Notes: generated from the letters alone by a model not told the origin. A stretch of DNA of 64,000 bases from Pseudomonas sp. LS1212 (GCF_024741815.1 NZ_CP102951.1:248001-312000), one strand, 5' to 3'; counted from the stretch's first letter, positions 34,237 through 42,591 are shown. Translations and numbers: made by a program.

Positions 34237-35607
34237 ATGAGCAGCGAAAGCCATATCTCATTCAGCAAGGAACGACTGACCGCATTGCCGACACCTGAGG
34301 CCGGCAAGCGCGCCACCTATCACGACACCAAGATTCAGGGCCTACAGCTTCGAGTGTCGTTCACCGGCATCAAAACCTTTTCCGTCTATCGCCGCATGAA
34401 AGGAGGCCAGCCGGAGCGGGTCACGCTTGGCCGCTTCCCTACTATGACCGTCGAACAGGCACGCAAGCAGGCCACTGCCATCAATGCCGAGATTGAGGCC
34501 GGCGCTAACCCGGCAGCCGTTCGCCGCGCCATCCGCGAAGAGCCGACCTTTGCCGAGATGCTGGCCGAGATGCTGGAGAAGAAGAAAAAGCGTGACGGCT
34601 CTCCGATCACCGAGCGCACAAAAAAGGACTACCTCGATACCGCACGGCTTCACATGGCGGCCATCGCCAATAGCAAGCTGTCGCATATCACCCGATCCGA
34701 GGTGAAGGCGATTCACAGCAAGGTGAGCAAGAAAAGCGCACGCCAAGCCGACAAAGCCGTCGCCATCATTTCGTCGGTCTTTAACTACGCAACCGATCAT
34801 GAACATTTCAGCGGCACAAATCCGGCCAGCCACATTCAGAAAAACATGGTGGTGTCGCGTGACCGCTTCGCCCAGGCCGCCGAGCTGCCCTATTTGTTCG
34901 CCGCCATTGGCGAGTCGAGCTTGAGCGACTTCTTTTTGCTGGCGCTGCTCACTGGTGCGCGTCGCTCGAACGTACAGGCAATGGCCTGGCGCGACCTTGA
35001 CCTGGACGCCCGTGTCTGGCGCATCGACATGACCAAGAATGGCACACCGCAGAACGTCACTTTATCGCCTGAAGCCGTGGCCGCACTCACGGTCCGCAAG
35101 CGCACGACCGGCACATCTCCTTTCGTATTTCCTGGCGAGGGTAAGACTGGCCATCTGGTCGAGCCGAAAAAGGCATGGGCCGCCGTCCTGCTGCGCGCCA
35201 GCCTGCGCCGCCTTCTCGACCATCTGGACGGGCTCGGCAAGCTGTCTGCCGAGGAGCGCCAGCAGGCTGACCAGCAGATTACAACCGCGCCAGCCGCCGC
35301 AGAGAAGCGTTATCGGTCCATCGCCGCCGCGCTGAAAATCGACCCGGCGCTCTACGACATGACCGACCTGCGCATCCATGATCTGCGGCGCACCCTTGGA
35401 AGCTGGCAGGCCAAGACCGGCGCATCACTGGCAATCATCGGGAAGTCGCTCAACCACAAGACCCACCAAGCCACGGCGATCTATGCCCGCCTCGACCTCG
35501 ACCCGGTGCGCCAGTCCGTCGAGACGGCGACGCAAGCCATGCTAGAGGCTGCGGGGGTCAAGCAGACCGCCTCAGTGGTTTTGATTCCGAACCGTCGCAG
35601 CAGATAA
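34237..35607 (+). CDS. P4-type tyrosine integrase
   Basis: A 456-residue site-specific recombinase with an N-terminal DUF4102-type arm-binding domain (GKRATYHDTKIQGLQLRVS, residues 23-110), a SAM-like core-binding domain (about 125-215) and a catalytic domain. The catalytic residues are R242 (TGARRSN), H381 and R384 (HDLRR) and the nucleophile Y416 (TAIYARLD). A large insertion of about 60 residues, from 325, separates the catalytic blocks. It faces into the island, 153 bp from the left attachment site. It should recombine the tRNA-Thr repeats. Confidence 0.93.
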   Translation: MSSESHISFSKERLTALPTPEAGKRATYHDTKIQGLQLRVSFTGIKTFSVYRRMKGGQPERVTLGRFPTMTVEQARKQATAINAEIEAGANPAAVRRAIREEPTFAEMLAEMLEKKKKRDGSPITERTKKDYLDTARLHMAAIANSKLSHITRSEVKAIHSKVSKKSARQADKAVAIISSVFNYATDHEHFSGTNPASHIQKNMVVSRDRFAQAAELPYLFAAIGESSLSDFFLLALLTGARRSNVQAMAWRDLDLDARVWRIDMTKNGTPQNVTLSPEAVAALTVRKRTTGTSPFVFPGEGKTGHLVEPKKAWAAVLLRASLRRLLDHLDGLGKLSAEERQQADQQITTAPAAAEKRYRSIAAALKIDPALYDMTDLRIHDLRRTLGSWQAKTGASLAIIGKSLNHKTHQATAIYARLDLDPVRQSVETATQAMLEAAGVKQTASVVLIPNRRSR

Positions 35608-35663
35608 CCGAACCATCGGCGCAAGTCTGGCCGGCCGCTTACACCAAGTACCAAGAGGATGCT

Positions 35664-36365
35664 ATGAAGTGGAATCAACTGGCGGGCGTTGAGCTTGGGG
35701 TGGATCTAGAAAACCCCGAATTCGAAGGTGTTGAGATCGATAAGTACAACTTCATCAGGATTATGGAGCTGTACGAGGAAGGGGAGTCTTCTCTGGATGA
35801 CTTCGGAAGCGGGTTTGAAATCAGGGGAGATGGCATCTATTTGAAGCTGCCAACTGATCGGGACTGGGCATCCCTGACAGACGCTGAGCGTGCCGTGTTG
35901 GCTAGGCACCCCAGAGGAAGGCCAGATAAACCGGTACTCGCCTTCCCATTCACGTTAAGGGAGCTCAAGGTTTTCCTTGATTGGGCAGCGAATGTCGGTC
36001 ATGACGTGCCCATCCATGAAGAGTCGCTGCTTGAGGTGATTGAAGCGCAGACGACGTGGCGAGCGCCAATTGCCGAGCAGGGTGCTCAGCCACAGATCAA
36101 GGGCACACGGCACAAGTCGATACCCCAGCAACGAATCGAGGTGATCCAGCAATGGTTCGATTCGCAGTGCAAATTCACGAAGGACAATCTCAGGACACCG
36201 AAAAGCGAATCGGGGAAACCTTGGGCACGCCAAGCCTGCTGGGACTGGTTGAGCGACCAAGGCTACACATCTGAAGGTCGGCTGTTTGGCAACTCAAAAA
36301 AAGGCGGCAGCGCCAAAAGCACGGCATTTGCCAAGGCTTGGGACATCTTTATCAAACAGTACTAG
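35664..36365 (+). CDS. Hypothetical island protein, 233 residues
   Basis: A soluble protein of unknown function. It follows the integrase by 56 bp with AAGAGGA before the ATG. The N-terminal third is acidic (ENPEFEGVEIDKYNFIRIMELYEEGESS). The C-terminal part is basic and may be a DNA-binding region (KGGSAKSTAFAKAWDIFIKQY), with repeated Trp residues. No enzyme motif is visible. A perfect 8-bp hairpin (36364-36382) starts at its stop codon. Confidence 0.7.
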   Translation: MKWNQLAGVELGVDLENPEFEGVEIDKYNFIRIMELYEEGESSLDDFGSGFEIRGDGIYLKLPTDRDWASLTDAERAVLARHPRGRPDKPVLAFPFTLRELKVFLDWAANVGHDVPIHEESLLEVIEAQTTWRAPIAEQGAQPQIKGTRHKSIPQQRIEVIQQWFDSQCKFTKDNLRTPKSESGKPWARQACWDWLSDQGYTSEGRLFGNSKKGGSAKSTAFAKAWDIFIKQY

Positions 36366-36382
36366 CCCCAAAAGTTGGGGCT
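36364..36382 (+). other. Hairpin at the end of the 233-residue gene
   Basis: AGCCCCAA, a 3-base loop, TTGGGGCT; no T run follows. It could attenuate transcription into the excisionase-like gene or stabilise the upstream mRNA. Confidence 0.4.
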
Positions 36383-36460
36383 GGGGGGCTGCTTGTCGTG
36401 GGTACGGTTGGTTGCCCGATTCTTTTCTCGTTGTTGTTGAACTTAAACGAGGAACTATCA

Positions 36461-36736
36461 GTGAACACCCCTAAACCCAACGACATTGAAGCATTCAAAA
36501 CTGACATCAGCGCAAGGCTTGGTTTCACCCCGGAGAACCCGATCTTCATCGTAGCCCCAGAGCAGGCTGCCTTCGCCATTGACGTTAAGACGTCCACTCT
36601 CGCAGTGTGGCGTTCGACCGGCCGCTACAACCTGCCTTACCTCAAGGTAGGCCGCCTGGTGAAGTACCGCATCAGCGACCTTGCCGAGTTCCTGGCCAGC
36701 CGCACCGCCAACCATACCGGCGAGGTTGGCGCGTAA
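36461..36736 (+). CDS. Helix-turn-helix excisionase/AlpA-like protein
   Basis: A 91-residue protein from a GTG start at 36461, chosen because GAGGA lies 7 bases upstream and the encoded protein starts cleanly; the longer frame to 36338 begins inside the previous gene. Residues 35-75 form an MerR/AlpA-type HTH_17 fold (AFAIDVKTSTLAVWRSTGRY, LPYLKVGRLVKYRISDLAEF). Such proteins act as excisionases or as prophage/island activators. It overlaps the next gene by the sequence TAATG. Confidence 0.75.
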   Translation: MNTPKPNDIEAFKTDISARLGFTPENPIFIVAPEQAAFAIDVKTSTLAVWRSTGRYNLPYLKVGRLVKYRISDLAEFLASRTANHTGEVGA

Positions 36737-37080
36737 TGAAAAAGAGCCGCCCCCAATACCAGCAGAGCAGCCCGTCGGAAGGCCAGTCTAGCACCGAAGG
36801 CATGAGCAAGATCGCCCGCATTCTGGCCTGTCTGCTGACGGGTACCAGTATCAACCGCTTCGAGGCAGAAGGTCTGGGCGACCATTGTCTGAATAGCACT
36901 ATTTCCGAGCTGGAAAACCGTCACGGGCTGATCATTGATCGCCATTTTGAGCGCGTCCCGAACCGCTGGGGCGACCCTTGCCAGGTGAAGCGCTATAGCC
37001 TGCCGTCCAGCGAGAGCGACAAGGCCCGCAAAGTGTTTGCCTACATGACGCGCCCCACCCGCCCCACCGCTGAGGGCTAA
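36736..37080 (+). CDS. Winged-helix-like island protein, 114 residues
   Basis: Its ATG overlaps the stop of the HTH gene. The central part (KIARILACLLTGTSINRFEA, then CLNSTISELENRHGLIIDRH) reads as a winged helix of the kind found in phage/plasmid 'helix-turn-helix' hypotheticals, followed by a beta wing with VPNRWGDPCQVKRYSLP. The N-terminus is polar and low-complexity. Control of island genes or replication is possible but unproven. Confidence 0.7.
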   Translation: MKKSRPQYQQSSPSEGQSSTEGMSKIARILACLLTGTSINRFEAEGLGDHCLNSTISELENRHGLIIDRHFERVPNRWGDPCQVKRYSLPSSESDKARKVFAYMTRPTRPTAEG

Positions 37081-37084
37081 TCCA

Positions 37085-37252
37085 GTGCCGAACATTCGCA
37101 CCCGCCTGGCCGGGCTGGCCCCGGCTTGTCTGATGAAAGTCTCCGCCTGGCTTTATGGTCACCCGCATGTCGTCGAGCTGCTGACGCTGGCCGCTGTAGT
37201 TGGTCTGATCGCACTGGGGGACAAACTGACCAAAGCCTTGGCACTCCAATGA
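37085..37252 (+). CDS. Small single-span membrane protein, 55 residues
   Basis: The GTG-started frame has one hydrophobic helix near residues 30-46 (LLTLAAVVGLIALGDKL). It begins 5 bp after the previous stop and its TGA overlaps the next ATG by ATGA, the tight packing of a real operon. There is no strong ribosome site, so it may depend on coupling. No function is known. Confidence 0.5.
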   Translation: MPNIRTRLAGLAPACLMKVSAWLYGHPHVVELLTLAAVVGLIALGDKLTKALALQ

Positions 37253-38070
37253 CCGTTACCGTCGGGAAATTGCTCAACCGAGGTGTCGAAATCAGTATCG
37301 AGCGTGGCAAGCTCGTCATTAGCCCGTCCAGCGGTAAGCCTGTACCTCAGGATTGGTGGGACAAACATTCACCAGCTCTTCTGCGTGAAATTCTGGTCAC
37401 TCTCGGAATGGATGCATATGAGTATGGCGGTTATTCCACGGGCTTGTATGGTCCTCACAAGGCGGCTGGTGTGACGATCCAGCTTCCGTCGTTTGTAGGT
37501 GGCTTGAATACCCACGCCATCTTCAACGCGGAGCTGAATCGTGACCGTAGCACCAAGGCCGGGAAAAAAGGTACCCCTCTGCCGATGGGGCACTTTCGCA
37601 TTGGTAAGCGCAGCCATCTCTATCGTTTCTGGCAATCAACCGGGCTTCCCCCGCCCAAGCGTCTATCGTCGCTCCATGACTATCTGGGCAACTTGCGGGG
37701 CATCCTGTTCACTGCCGACATTGTAGCCGACCGAAAAAATCGGTTGGACGCCGGATCGCTCCGCCCCCTTTCCATCACTGCTGTCGAGGTGCGCAAAGCC
37801 TTTTCGCCGGACAACGGACGGACAACTGCCGGACAAGCGACGGACAACTGCCGGACAAAAGCGCCGGACAAGAATTCGGCTCCAGCCCAGCAAAATCGGG
37901 GCTTCCAGGCGAAACAAACTGCGTGTACAGAAAACCACGGTAATACGGTAATCAGTACATGCGAGTACACGGTAGATAGTGAACCTGTTGATTCGCGCAA
38001 AACACCGCAAGAACAAACAGGCGAGGAGTGGCTGGCTGATTACTCTTCACCCACTAGTGACCACAACTAA
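37249..38070 (+). CDS. Hypothetical island protein carrying iteron-like DNA repeats, 273 residues
   Basis: A protein of unknown function. The first 190 residues look folded (VTIQLPSFVGGLNTHAIFNA, and GKRSHLYRFWQSTGLPPPKR). The last 85 are Gln/Asn/Thr-rich and likely disordered; this linker is encoded over the CGGACAA repeats at 37808-37871. It is coupled to the small membrane protein by ATGA overlap. In phages such as lambda the replication initiator gene carries its own origin iterons, and that is one reading here; no initiator domain can be named. Confidence 0.65.
   Translation: MTVTVGKLLNRGVEISIERGKLVISPSSGKPVPQDWWDKHSPALLREILVTLGMDAYEYGGYSTGLYGPHKAAGVTIQLPSFVGGLNTHAIFNAELNRDRSTKAGKKGTPLPMGHFRIGKRSHLYRFWQSTGLPPPKRLSSLHDYLGNLRGILFTADIVADRKNRLDAGSLRPLSITAVEVRKAFSPDNGRTTAGQATDNCRTKAPDKNSAPAQQNRGFQAKQTACTENHGNTVISTCEYTVDSEPVDSRKTPQEQTGEEWLADYSSPTSDHN
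37808..37871. repeat. Six CGGACAA iteron-like repeats with 11-bp phasing
   Basis: CGGACAA starts at 37808, 37819, 37830, 37841, 37852 and 37865. The first five steps are 11, 11, 11, 11 bp and the last 13. Eleven is close to the helical turn and is not a multiple of three, so the repeat is conserved at the DNA level and not for the protein. This is the pattern of protein-binding iterons. Confidence 0.7.
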
Positions 38071-38094
38071 GCTGTACACATACACGAGTTGGAA

Positions 38095-38697
38095 ATGGAA
38101 CTGAAGCTGCGTGCCGACATGCGTCCAGCCGAGAGCAGGCGGCAAACCATAACGCGCATCGCCACCACCCCGGAATGTCTCAACGTCTCGATGCAGACCA
38201 TCTGCCAGAGCATTGAGCACTCGCAGGTCGTCACCGAGATGGTTGGTGGGTTGTCACGGCAGTCTGCCGCGATTCGCAGCGGTGAAATGTCTCGCGCTGA
38301 ATGCATGCTACTTGCTCAAGCGCACACGCTGGATGACCTGTTCGCCATGTTGGCCATCCAGGCCCTGACCAGCAACAAGCTTGATGTGATGGAGCGGTAC
38401 ATGCGGCTGGTGCTCAAGTCGCAGAGCCAGGCCAGGGCAACACTGCGCACACTGGCCGAGATCAAGGTGCCCAGGCAGATGGCATTCGTACTACAGGCCA
38501 ATATCGGCAATCAGGTTTAGGTCAACAATAGTATCCCCGAGCATCCTGCGCGCATGCGGAAAAACAGTGACGCGCAGAACGAACTATTGGAGACAGACAA
38601 TGGCGAACGACTAGGCAGCCGAGCGACGGGCTCGGCTGGCGGAGTTGATACGGCAACGGCAACCCTGGCAAAAAAGTACCGGGACGAGAAGCCCTAA
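38095..38697 (+). pseudogene. Island hypothetical gene interrupted by an amber codon
   Basis: The annotated part, to the TAG at 38518-38520, encodes 141 residues with helical segments (LLAQAHTLDDLFAMLAIQAL, MERYMRLVLKSQSQARATL). In the same frame 58 more sense codons follow before TAA at 38695, beginning VNNSIPEHPARMRKNSDAQNE. From memory of related island proteins the motif is NxQVQVNN or NQQVNN, so the TAG most likely replaced a CAG (Gln) codon. The continuation keeps a charged, protein-like composition. Function is unknown. The upstream TTG at 38089 is less likely than the ATG at 38095. Confidence 0.6.
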
Positions 38698-38911
38698 AGG
38701 CAAAGCCCCGTCCTCTCGCAATGCCTGGAAAGGCGGCTTCAGGCATATGATTCGGGCGTTGGCAAAGGAACTGCGGGAGCAGACTATTGCCGCCGAAGTC
38801 TGCTGCAAAGCGCTCCACTCTTCGCTCAGTTGGCGAAGATTTGCGATACAACTCCCGACAGTGCCTCGTTTTCAGACTCCGGGAAGCCAAAATGGTCAAA
38901 CAGGTGATTGA
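38600..38911 (+). pseudogene. Second amber-interrupted island gene
   Basis: GGAG precedes the ATG at 38600 by 7 bases; the fourth following codon is TAG (38612-38614), after which the frame reads AAERRARLAELIRQRQPWQK and STGTRSPKGKAPSSRNAWKG, the form of a conserved island protein family (STGP-x-T-P-E-G-K-A). A TAG for CAG change again fits. The frame overlaps the 3' end of the preceding gene. The part after about residue 75 does not look conserved and runs, on the opposite strand, into the acidic-protein gene, so a rearrangement near 38780 probably removed the true end. Confidence 0.55.
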
Positions 38912-39785
38912 CCGCTCCGAAGCCTCGCTCCATGAATCGATAAAAGCTCTCCGGCGGCAGGAATACCTTGCCCGCGGCAATCGGGACGGCGGATGTCAGG
39001 CACATCCCCACCAGCTTGATCGAGGATGGAGTAAGGAAGAAAAACCAGAACGGCCAAGCCTGATCGATTCCGCGTAGGTAGCGACATACCTCTGGAATCT
39101 CGAAAAGCTCGCGGGTGTCGTTGTCATAACCGGAAATGACCAAGGTTAATTTGCCCTTCCAGCTCCACACATACTGCGGGTCTCGGAGCGGCACCAGCGT
39201 CCGCAGAAAGTCCAGTGAGCTTTCCAGGTCGAAGGCTTCTATCTGCTCACGGTGGATGACGAAGATGATGGGTTCTTCACAGTCGTCATCCTCTTCGTGT
39301 TCCTCCTCAACCTCGTCTTCGTCGTACTCTTCATCCTCGTCATATTTGGAGTCATTTTTGCCCCAGATATAACGATGGAGGCTCGGACTTTCATAATCCG
39401 CGGCTGCAGATAGTACGTCCTTTTTCAGCTTGGCCACGATGTCACTGATATCCAGTGGAGCGCCAGTGGCACCGCCTTCATCCGCATGGTGGTCGTAAAT
39501 GTAGTCCCACCCCTCATCGGTGACGGCCCATAAAGCCAGCTGGGCATCCCTATCCAACTCTTCTACGCCGGCGCATAGCAGATCCACGATGCTTTCTTCA
39601 TAGATCGGCCAGTCAAGGGACTCCCCGAGCCGAACCTGTGCGCAAACCTCTTCCCACACATTTGCCAGGCCCGAGTCGCCGGACAGAACTGCGTCCATCC
39701 CCTCAAGGACGTTAATAACATCGCTCACCACCTCAATGACTAGACTGGTCGCCCAGGCATCAACGATTTGCTGCTCAATACGCAT
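38826..39785 (-). CDS. Unknown acidic protein, possibly CRR6-domain-like
   Basis: A 319-residue cytoplasmic protein. The start at 39785 has GAGGAATCATCG before it; an upstream frame to 39899 runs into IS21-like repeats. An acidic low-complexity run (Glu/Asp, with Tyr) lies near residues 165-195. The C-terminal 130 residues (WSWKGKLTLVISGYDNDTRE, IPEVCRYLRGIDQAWPFWFF) recall the chlororespiratory-reduction-6 (CRR6) type domain found in many bacteria, but this is a weak resemblance from memory. It is next to the TIR-TPR gene on the same strand, so it could belong to the same defence or toxin/immunity group. Confidence 0.7.
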   Translation of the reverse strand: MRIEQQIVDAWATSLVIEVVSDVINVLEGMDAVLSGDSGLANVWEEVCAQVRLGESLDWPIYEESIVDLLCAGVEELDRDAQLALWAVTDEGWDYIYDHHADEGGATGAPLDISDIVAKLKKDVLSAAADYESPSLHRYIWGKNDSKYDEDEEYDEDEVEEEHEEDDDCEEPIIFVIHREQIEAFDLESSLDFLRTLVPLRDPQYVWSWKGKLTLVISGYDNDTRELFEIPEVCRYLRGIDQAWPFWFFFLTPSSIKLVGMCLTSAVPIAAGKVFLPPESFYRFMERGFGAVNHLFDHFGFPESENEALSGVVSQIFAN

Positions 39786-39830
39786 CGATGATTCCTCTGT
39801 GGTGAATCGCGAAATTGCACTTAACCGCCC

Positions 39831-39894
39831 GTTTGCATTCCACCTGACCCCCCCTTTGCATTCGATCTGACCACCGATTGCATCGGATTTGACC
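39831..39894. repeat. Three 19-bp direct repeats, IS21-like end remnant
   Basis: Related 19-mers start at 39831 (GTTTGCATTCCACCTGACC), 39854 (CTTTGCATTCGATCTGACC) and 39876 (GATTGCATCGGATTTGACC), 22-23 bp apart. Multiple short repeats with TGACC and TTGCAT resemble the ends of IS21-family elements, but no istA or istB is present, so only a remnant remains. They lie just upstream of the acidic-protein start. The rest of the 382-bp gap to the TIR gene holds nothing I recognise. Confidence 0.5.
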
Positions 39895-40167
39895 AGCACG
39901 CTTCGTAACCATGATAGGCAAAGAATTGCCCATTACTGCCGATGGCTACAGGCAACAACCGGCCATGAACGGCCAGTCGGACCCATGGTGGTCATCGTCC
40001 GCAGCGGGTTCGTAAGCTGCCCGTGACGGTCGTTTAGCGAAGAGTTGAGCGCTGGCTCGCGTCCTCTTGCAGAACTTGAGGGATCCAACCGAAGTTTCCG
40101 AAAGCGGAGCTGCGGCTGTTACCGCTCGATTTTTCCTCCGGTGTGCTGACCCGTGATCGCTTCTGCA

Positions 40168-42591
40168 CTACGAGCTGTTGGCACGTCTTGCCCGAATCGC
40201 GTTGGCCTGTGTTCGGAGATCGGCAGCCTCCTTTTCCCGCTTGAGTTTGGTCAGCAAGTCGGCGAAATTTTCTAGCAATGTCGCCACGTCCGGATGCGCG
40301 GGGCCGAGGGCCTTCTTGCTGATCGCGAGCGCCTCCTGGTAAAGCGGCTCGGCCTTGGCGTACAGACCTTGGGCATAGTAGAGCGCCGCGAGATTGTTGA
40401 GGCTCACCGCCACGTCCGGATGCGCGGGGCCGAGGGCCTTCTTGCTGATCGCGAGCGCCTCCTGGTAGAGCGGCTCGGCCTGGGCGTACAGACCTTGGGC
40501 ATAGTAGAGCGCCGCGAGATTGTTGAGGCTCACCGCCACGTCCGGATGCGCGGGGCCGAGGGCCTTCTTGCTGATCGCGAGCGCCTCCTGGTAGAGCGGC
40601 TCGGCCTGGGCGTACAGACCTTGGGAATCGTAGAGCAGCGCGAGGTTGTTGAGGCTCTTCGCCACGTCCGGATGCGCGGGGCCGAGGGCCTTCTTGCTGA
40701 TCGCGAGCGCCTCCTGGAAGAGCGGCTCGGCCTGGGCGTACAGACCTTGGGCATCGTAGAGCGCCGCGAGATTGTGGAGGCTCACCGCCACGTCCGGATG
40801 CGCGGGGCCGAGGGCCTTCTTGCTGATCGCGAGCGCCTCCTGGAAGAGCGGCTCGGCCTGGGCGTACAGACCTTGGGAATCGTAGAGCAGCGCGAGGTTG
40901 TTGAGGCTCTTCGCCACGTCCGGATGCGCGGGGCCGCGGGCCTTCTTGTTGATCGCGAGCGCCTGCTGGAAGAGCGGCTCGGCCTGGGCGTAGAGGCCCT
41001 GGGCATGGTAGAGCGCCGCGAGGTTGTGGAGGCCCTCGGCCACGTCCGGATGTCCGGGGCCGAGGGCCTTCTTGCTGATCGCGAGCGCCTCCTGGTAGAG
41101 CGGCTCGGCCTTGGTGAAGAGGCCCTGGGCAACGTAGAGCTCCGCGAGGTTGTCGAGGCTCGTCGCCACGTCCGGATGCTCGGGGCCGAGAGCCTTCATC
41201 CGGATCGCGAGCGCCTGCTGGTGAAGCGGCTCGGCCTTGGTGAAGAGGCCCTGGGCAACGTAGAGCTCCGCGAGGTTGTTGAGGCTCGTCGCCACGTCCG
41301 GATGCTCGGGGCCGAGAGCCTTCATCCGGATCGCGAGCACCCGCTCAAGAAGCGGTTCTGCGTCCCCATACAGCCCGAGCGTGTAGGCGATCCTGCCCTT
41401 TGCATCCAGGTACTGTGGATTTTCCGGCTGCAACGTGACCGCCTCGGCGTAGTACTTCGCCGCCGTCGAGTAGTCGATCCGGCTTTCGGCGAGCGATCCG
41501 AGCTGGTAAGCGGCCTCGGCGGCGCGCTGCTTGTCTCCGGCGAGAACCGACGAGAAAAGGCGCTCGGCCTCATGGGTATCGCCGCGTGCCAGAGCTTGGC
41601 GGGCACCCTCCAACTCCTCGCCGGGAAGCAGGGCGCTGAGTTGCGCCAGGCTCTCGCTCGCGCGGGAGAGGATCTCCTTGTACTGCTTCAAACTCTGCTC
41701 GGGCGATCGTGCCGCCGTCTCGACAGCGGCCAGTTGCGCCTCGAGCAGGGCAATGCGGTCCTTGTCGGTACGGGAGGCGTTCGCATACTCCTCGCGCAGA
41801 TCTCGCTCACGTTGCTTAATCTTCTCCTCATACTGATCGAGTGTGATGCCGATGGTCACGGGGCCGGTGGCGACGACGGCGACGCCCCCAGGCGCCGCCG
41901 TTGCTGAGATGTCGCCGCCCGTTGCCATTCCCCCCTGTGTCGCACTCACCCCCGACGGGGGAAGGCTCGGCTTCTCCGCGAAGTACACGTAGGCCGTCCA
42001 TGTGGCCGTTACGACCGCAGCGATCCCCGCGCCAATAAACGCGATCGTGCGCTGGGTGTGCTCCTCGTTCAGGTGTGCCCAGAGACCGGTGCGGCGTGCG
42101 GCAGTCGTCGTGCCGGGCGCCGGCTGGTGGGCGACAACGGTTCTGTCGATTACCGCGATCAAGCGGCCCACGTCGAAGTCGAAGCGCGCGTCACTGATCG
42201 GGAGCGCGTTGCGGTCGGCGAGCGGGGCGAGTTCCTCTGGGAGCACCTCGCGCGACGGCATCGTCGTTCCTTCGATCAGCACCGGAATGACGAGCTTGCG
42301 TTGGTCGAGCGCCGCAGCGATCTCCACCCTCACGAAATCATGCGGCAGATCGAGCCTGCGCCGCCCTTCGCCGTCCTCCGCTTCGAGCCATCTCGTGCCG
42401 ATCAGCGCCACGAGCACGTCGCAGCCGCCAATTCGCTCGCCGATCACCTCGGCGAAGTTCGCGCCGGCCTCGATTGCGTCGATATCCCGGAAGACGCGAT
42501 CCTTGCCGAAACGCTGCGCAAGCCGATCAAACAGTCGCCCTGCGAGCGCTTGACTATCTTCGCGGCGGTAGCTGATGAAGATGCGCGGCAT
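40168..42591 (-). CDS. TIR - transmembrane - TPR protein
   Basis: An 807-residue protein. Residues 1-150 are a TIR domain (MPRIFISYRREDSQALAGRL; the likely catalytic Glu is E90 in DFVRVEIAAAL). One transmembrane helix lies at about 182-204, then a Gly/Ala-rich linker and a coiled coil near 260-310. Two TPR-like units follow, then eight 42-residue kinesin-light-chain-type TPRs (ALGPAHPDVA..LNNLA.LY..QGLYAQAEPL pattern) and a degenerate ninth. The start at 42591 puts the TIR strand at the N-terminus; the upstream frame has no homology. Many bacterial TIR domains degrade NAD+ on sensing phage. It is probably a membrane-anchored sensor-effector, but a signalling role is also possible. Confidence 0.85.
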   Translation of the reverse strand: MPRIFISYRREDSQALAGRLFDRLAQRFGKDRVFRDIDAIEAGANFAEVIGERIGGCDVLVALIGTRWLEAEDGEGRRRLDLPHDFVRVEIAAALDQRKLVIPVLIEGTTMPSREVLPEELAPLADRNALPISDARFDFDVGRLIAVIDRTVVAHQPAPGTTTAARRTGLWAHLNEEHTQRTIAFIGAGIAAVVTATWTAYVYFAEKPSLPPSGVSATQGGMATGGDISATAAPGGVAVVATGPVTIGITLDQYEEKIKQRERDLREEYANASRTDKDRIALLEAQLAAVETAARSPEQSLKQYKEILSRASESLAQLSALLPGEELEGARQALARGDTHEAERLFSSVLAGDKQRAAEAAYQLGSLAESRIDYSTAAKYYAEAVTLQPENPQYLDAKGRIAYTLGLYGDAEPLLERVLAIRMKALGPEHPDVATSLNNLAELYVAQGLFTKAEPLHQQALAIRMKALGPEHPDVATSLDNLAELYVAQGLFTKAEPLYQEALAISKKALGPGHPDVAEGLHNLAALYHAQGLYAQAEPLFQQALAINKKARGPAHPDVAKSLNNLALLYDSQGLYAQAEPLFQEALAISKKALGPAHPDVAVSLHNLAALYDAQGLYAQAEPLFQEALAISKKALGPAHPDVAKSLNNLALLYDSQGLYAQAEPLYQEALAISKKALGPAHPDVAVSLNNLAALYYAQGLYAQAEPLYQEALAISKKALGPAHPDVAVSLNNLAALYYAQGLYAKAEPLYQEALAISKKALGPAHPDVATLLENFADLLTKLKREKEAADLRTQANAIRARRANSS
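40312..41319. repeat. Eight tandem 126-bp repeats coding the TPR array
   Basis: The repeat unit is 126 bp (42 codons), eight copies in exact register, plus a partial ninth towards 40250. Neighbouring copies, especially the 3' ones, are nearly identical in DNA, including silent positions, so the array is being homogenised or has expanded recently. It is coding sequence and not a CRISPR. Confidence 0.92.

Noticed and set aside
37126..37248. 41-codon upstream extension of the 273-residue island gene
   Set aside because: The region is better explained by the overlapping 55-codon membrane gene in another frame; ATG at 37249 overlaps its stop.
38645..38911. TTG-started 88-codon gene
   Set aside because: The upstream ATG at 38600 with a ribosome site and similarity to a known island family suggest an amber-split gene, reported as a pseudogene.
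40312..41319. Tandem repeats as a possible CRISPR array
   Set aside because: The unit is 126 bp without variable spacers and encodes TPRs in one frame.
40294..41907. Long plus-strand frame of 537 codons opposite the TPR gene
   Set aside because: It is an antisense shadow of the 126-bp repeats, with no ribosome site and repetitive low-complexity product; the minus-strand TIR-TPR protein explains the sequence.
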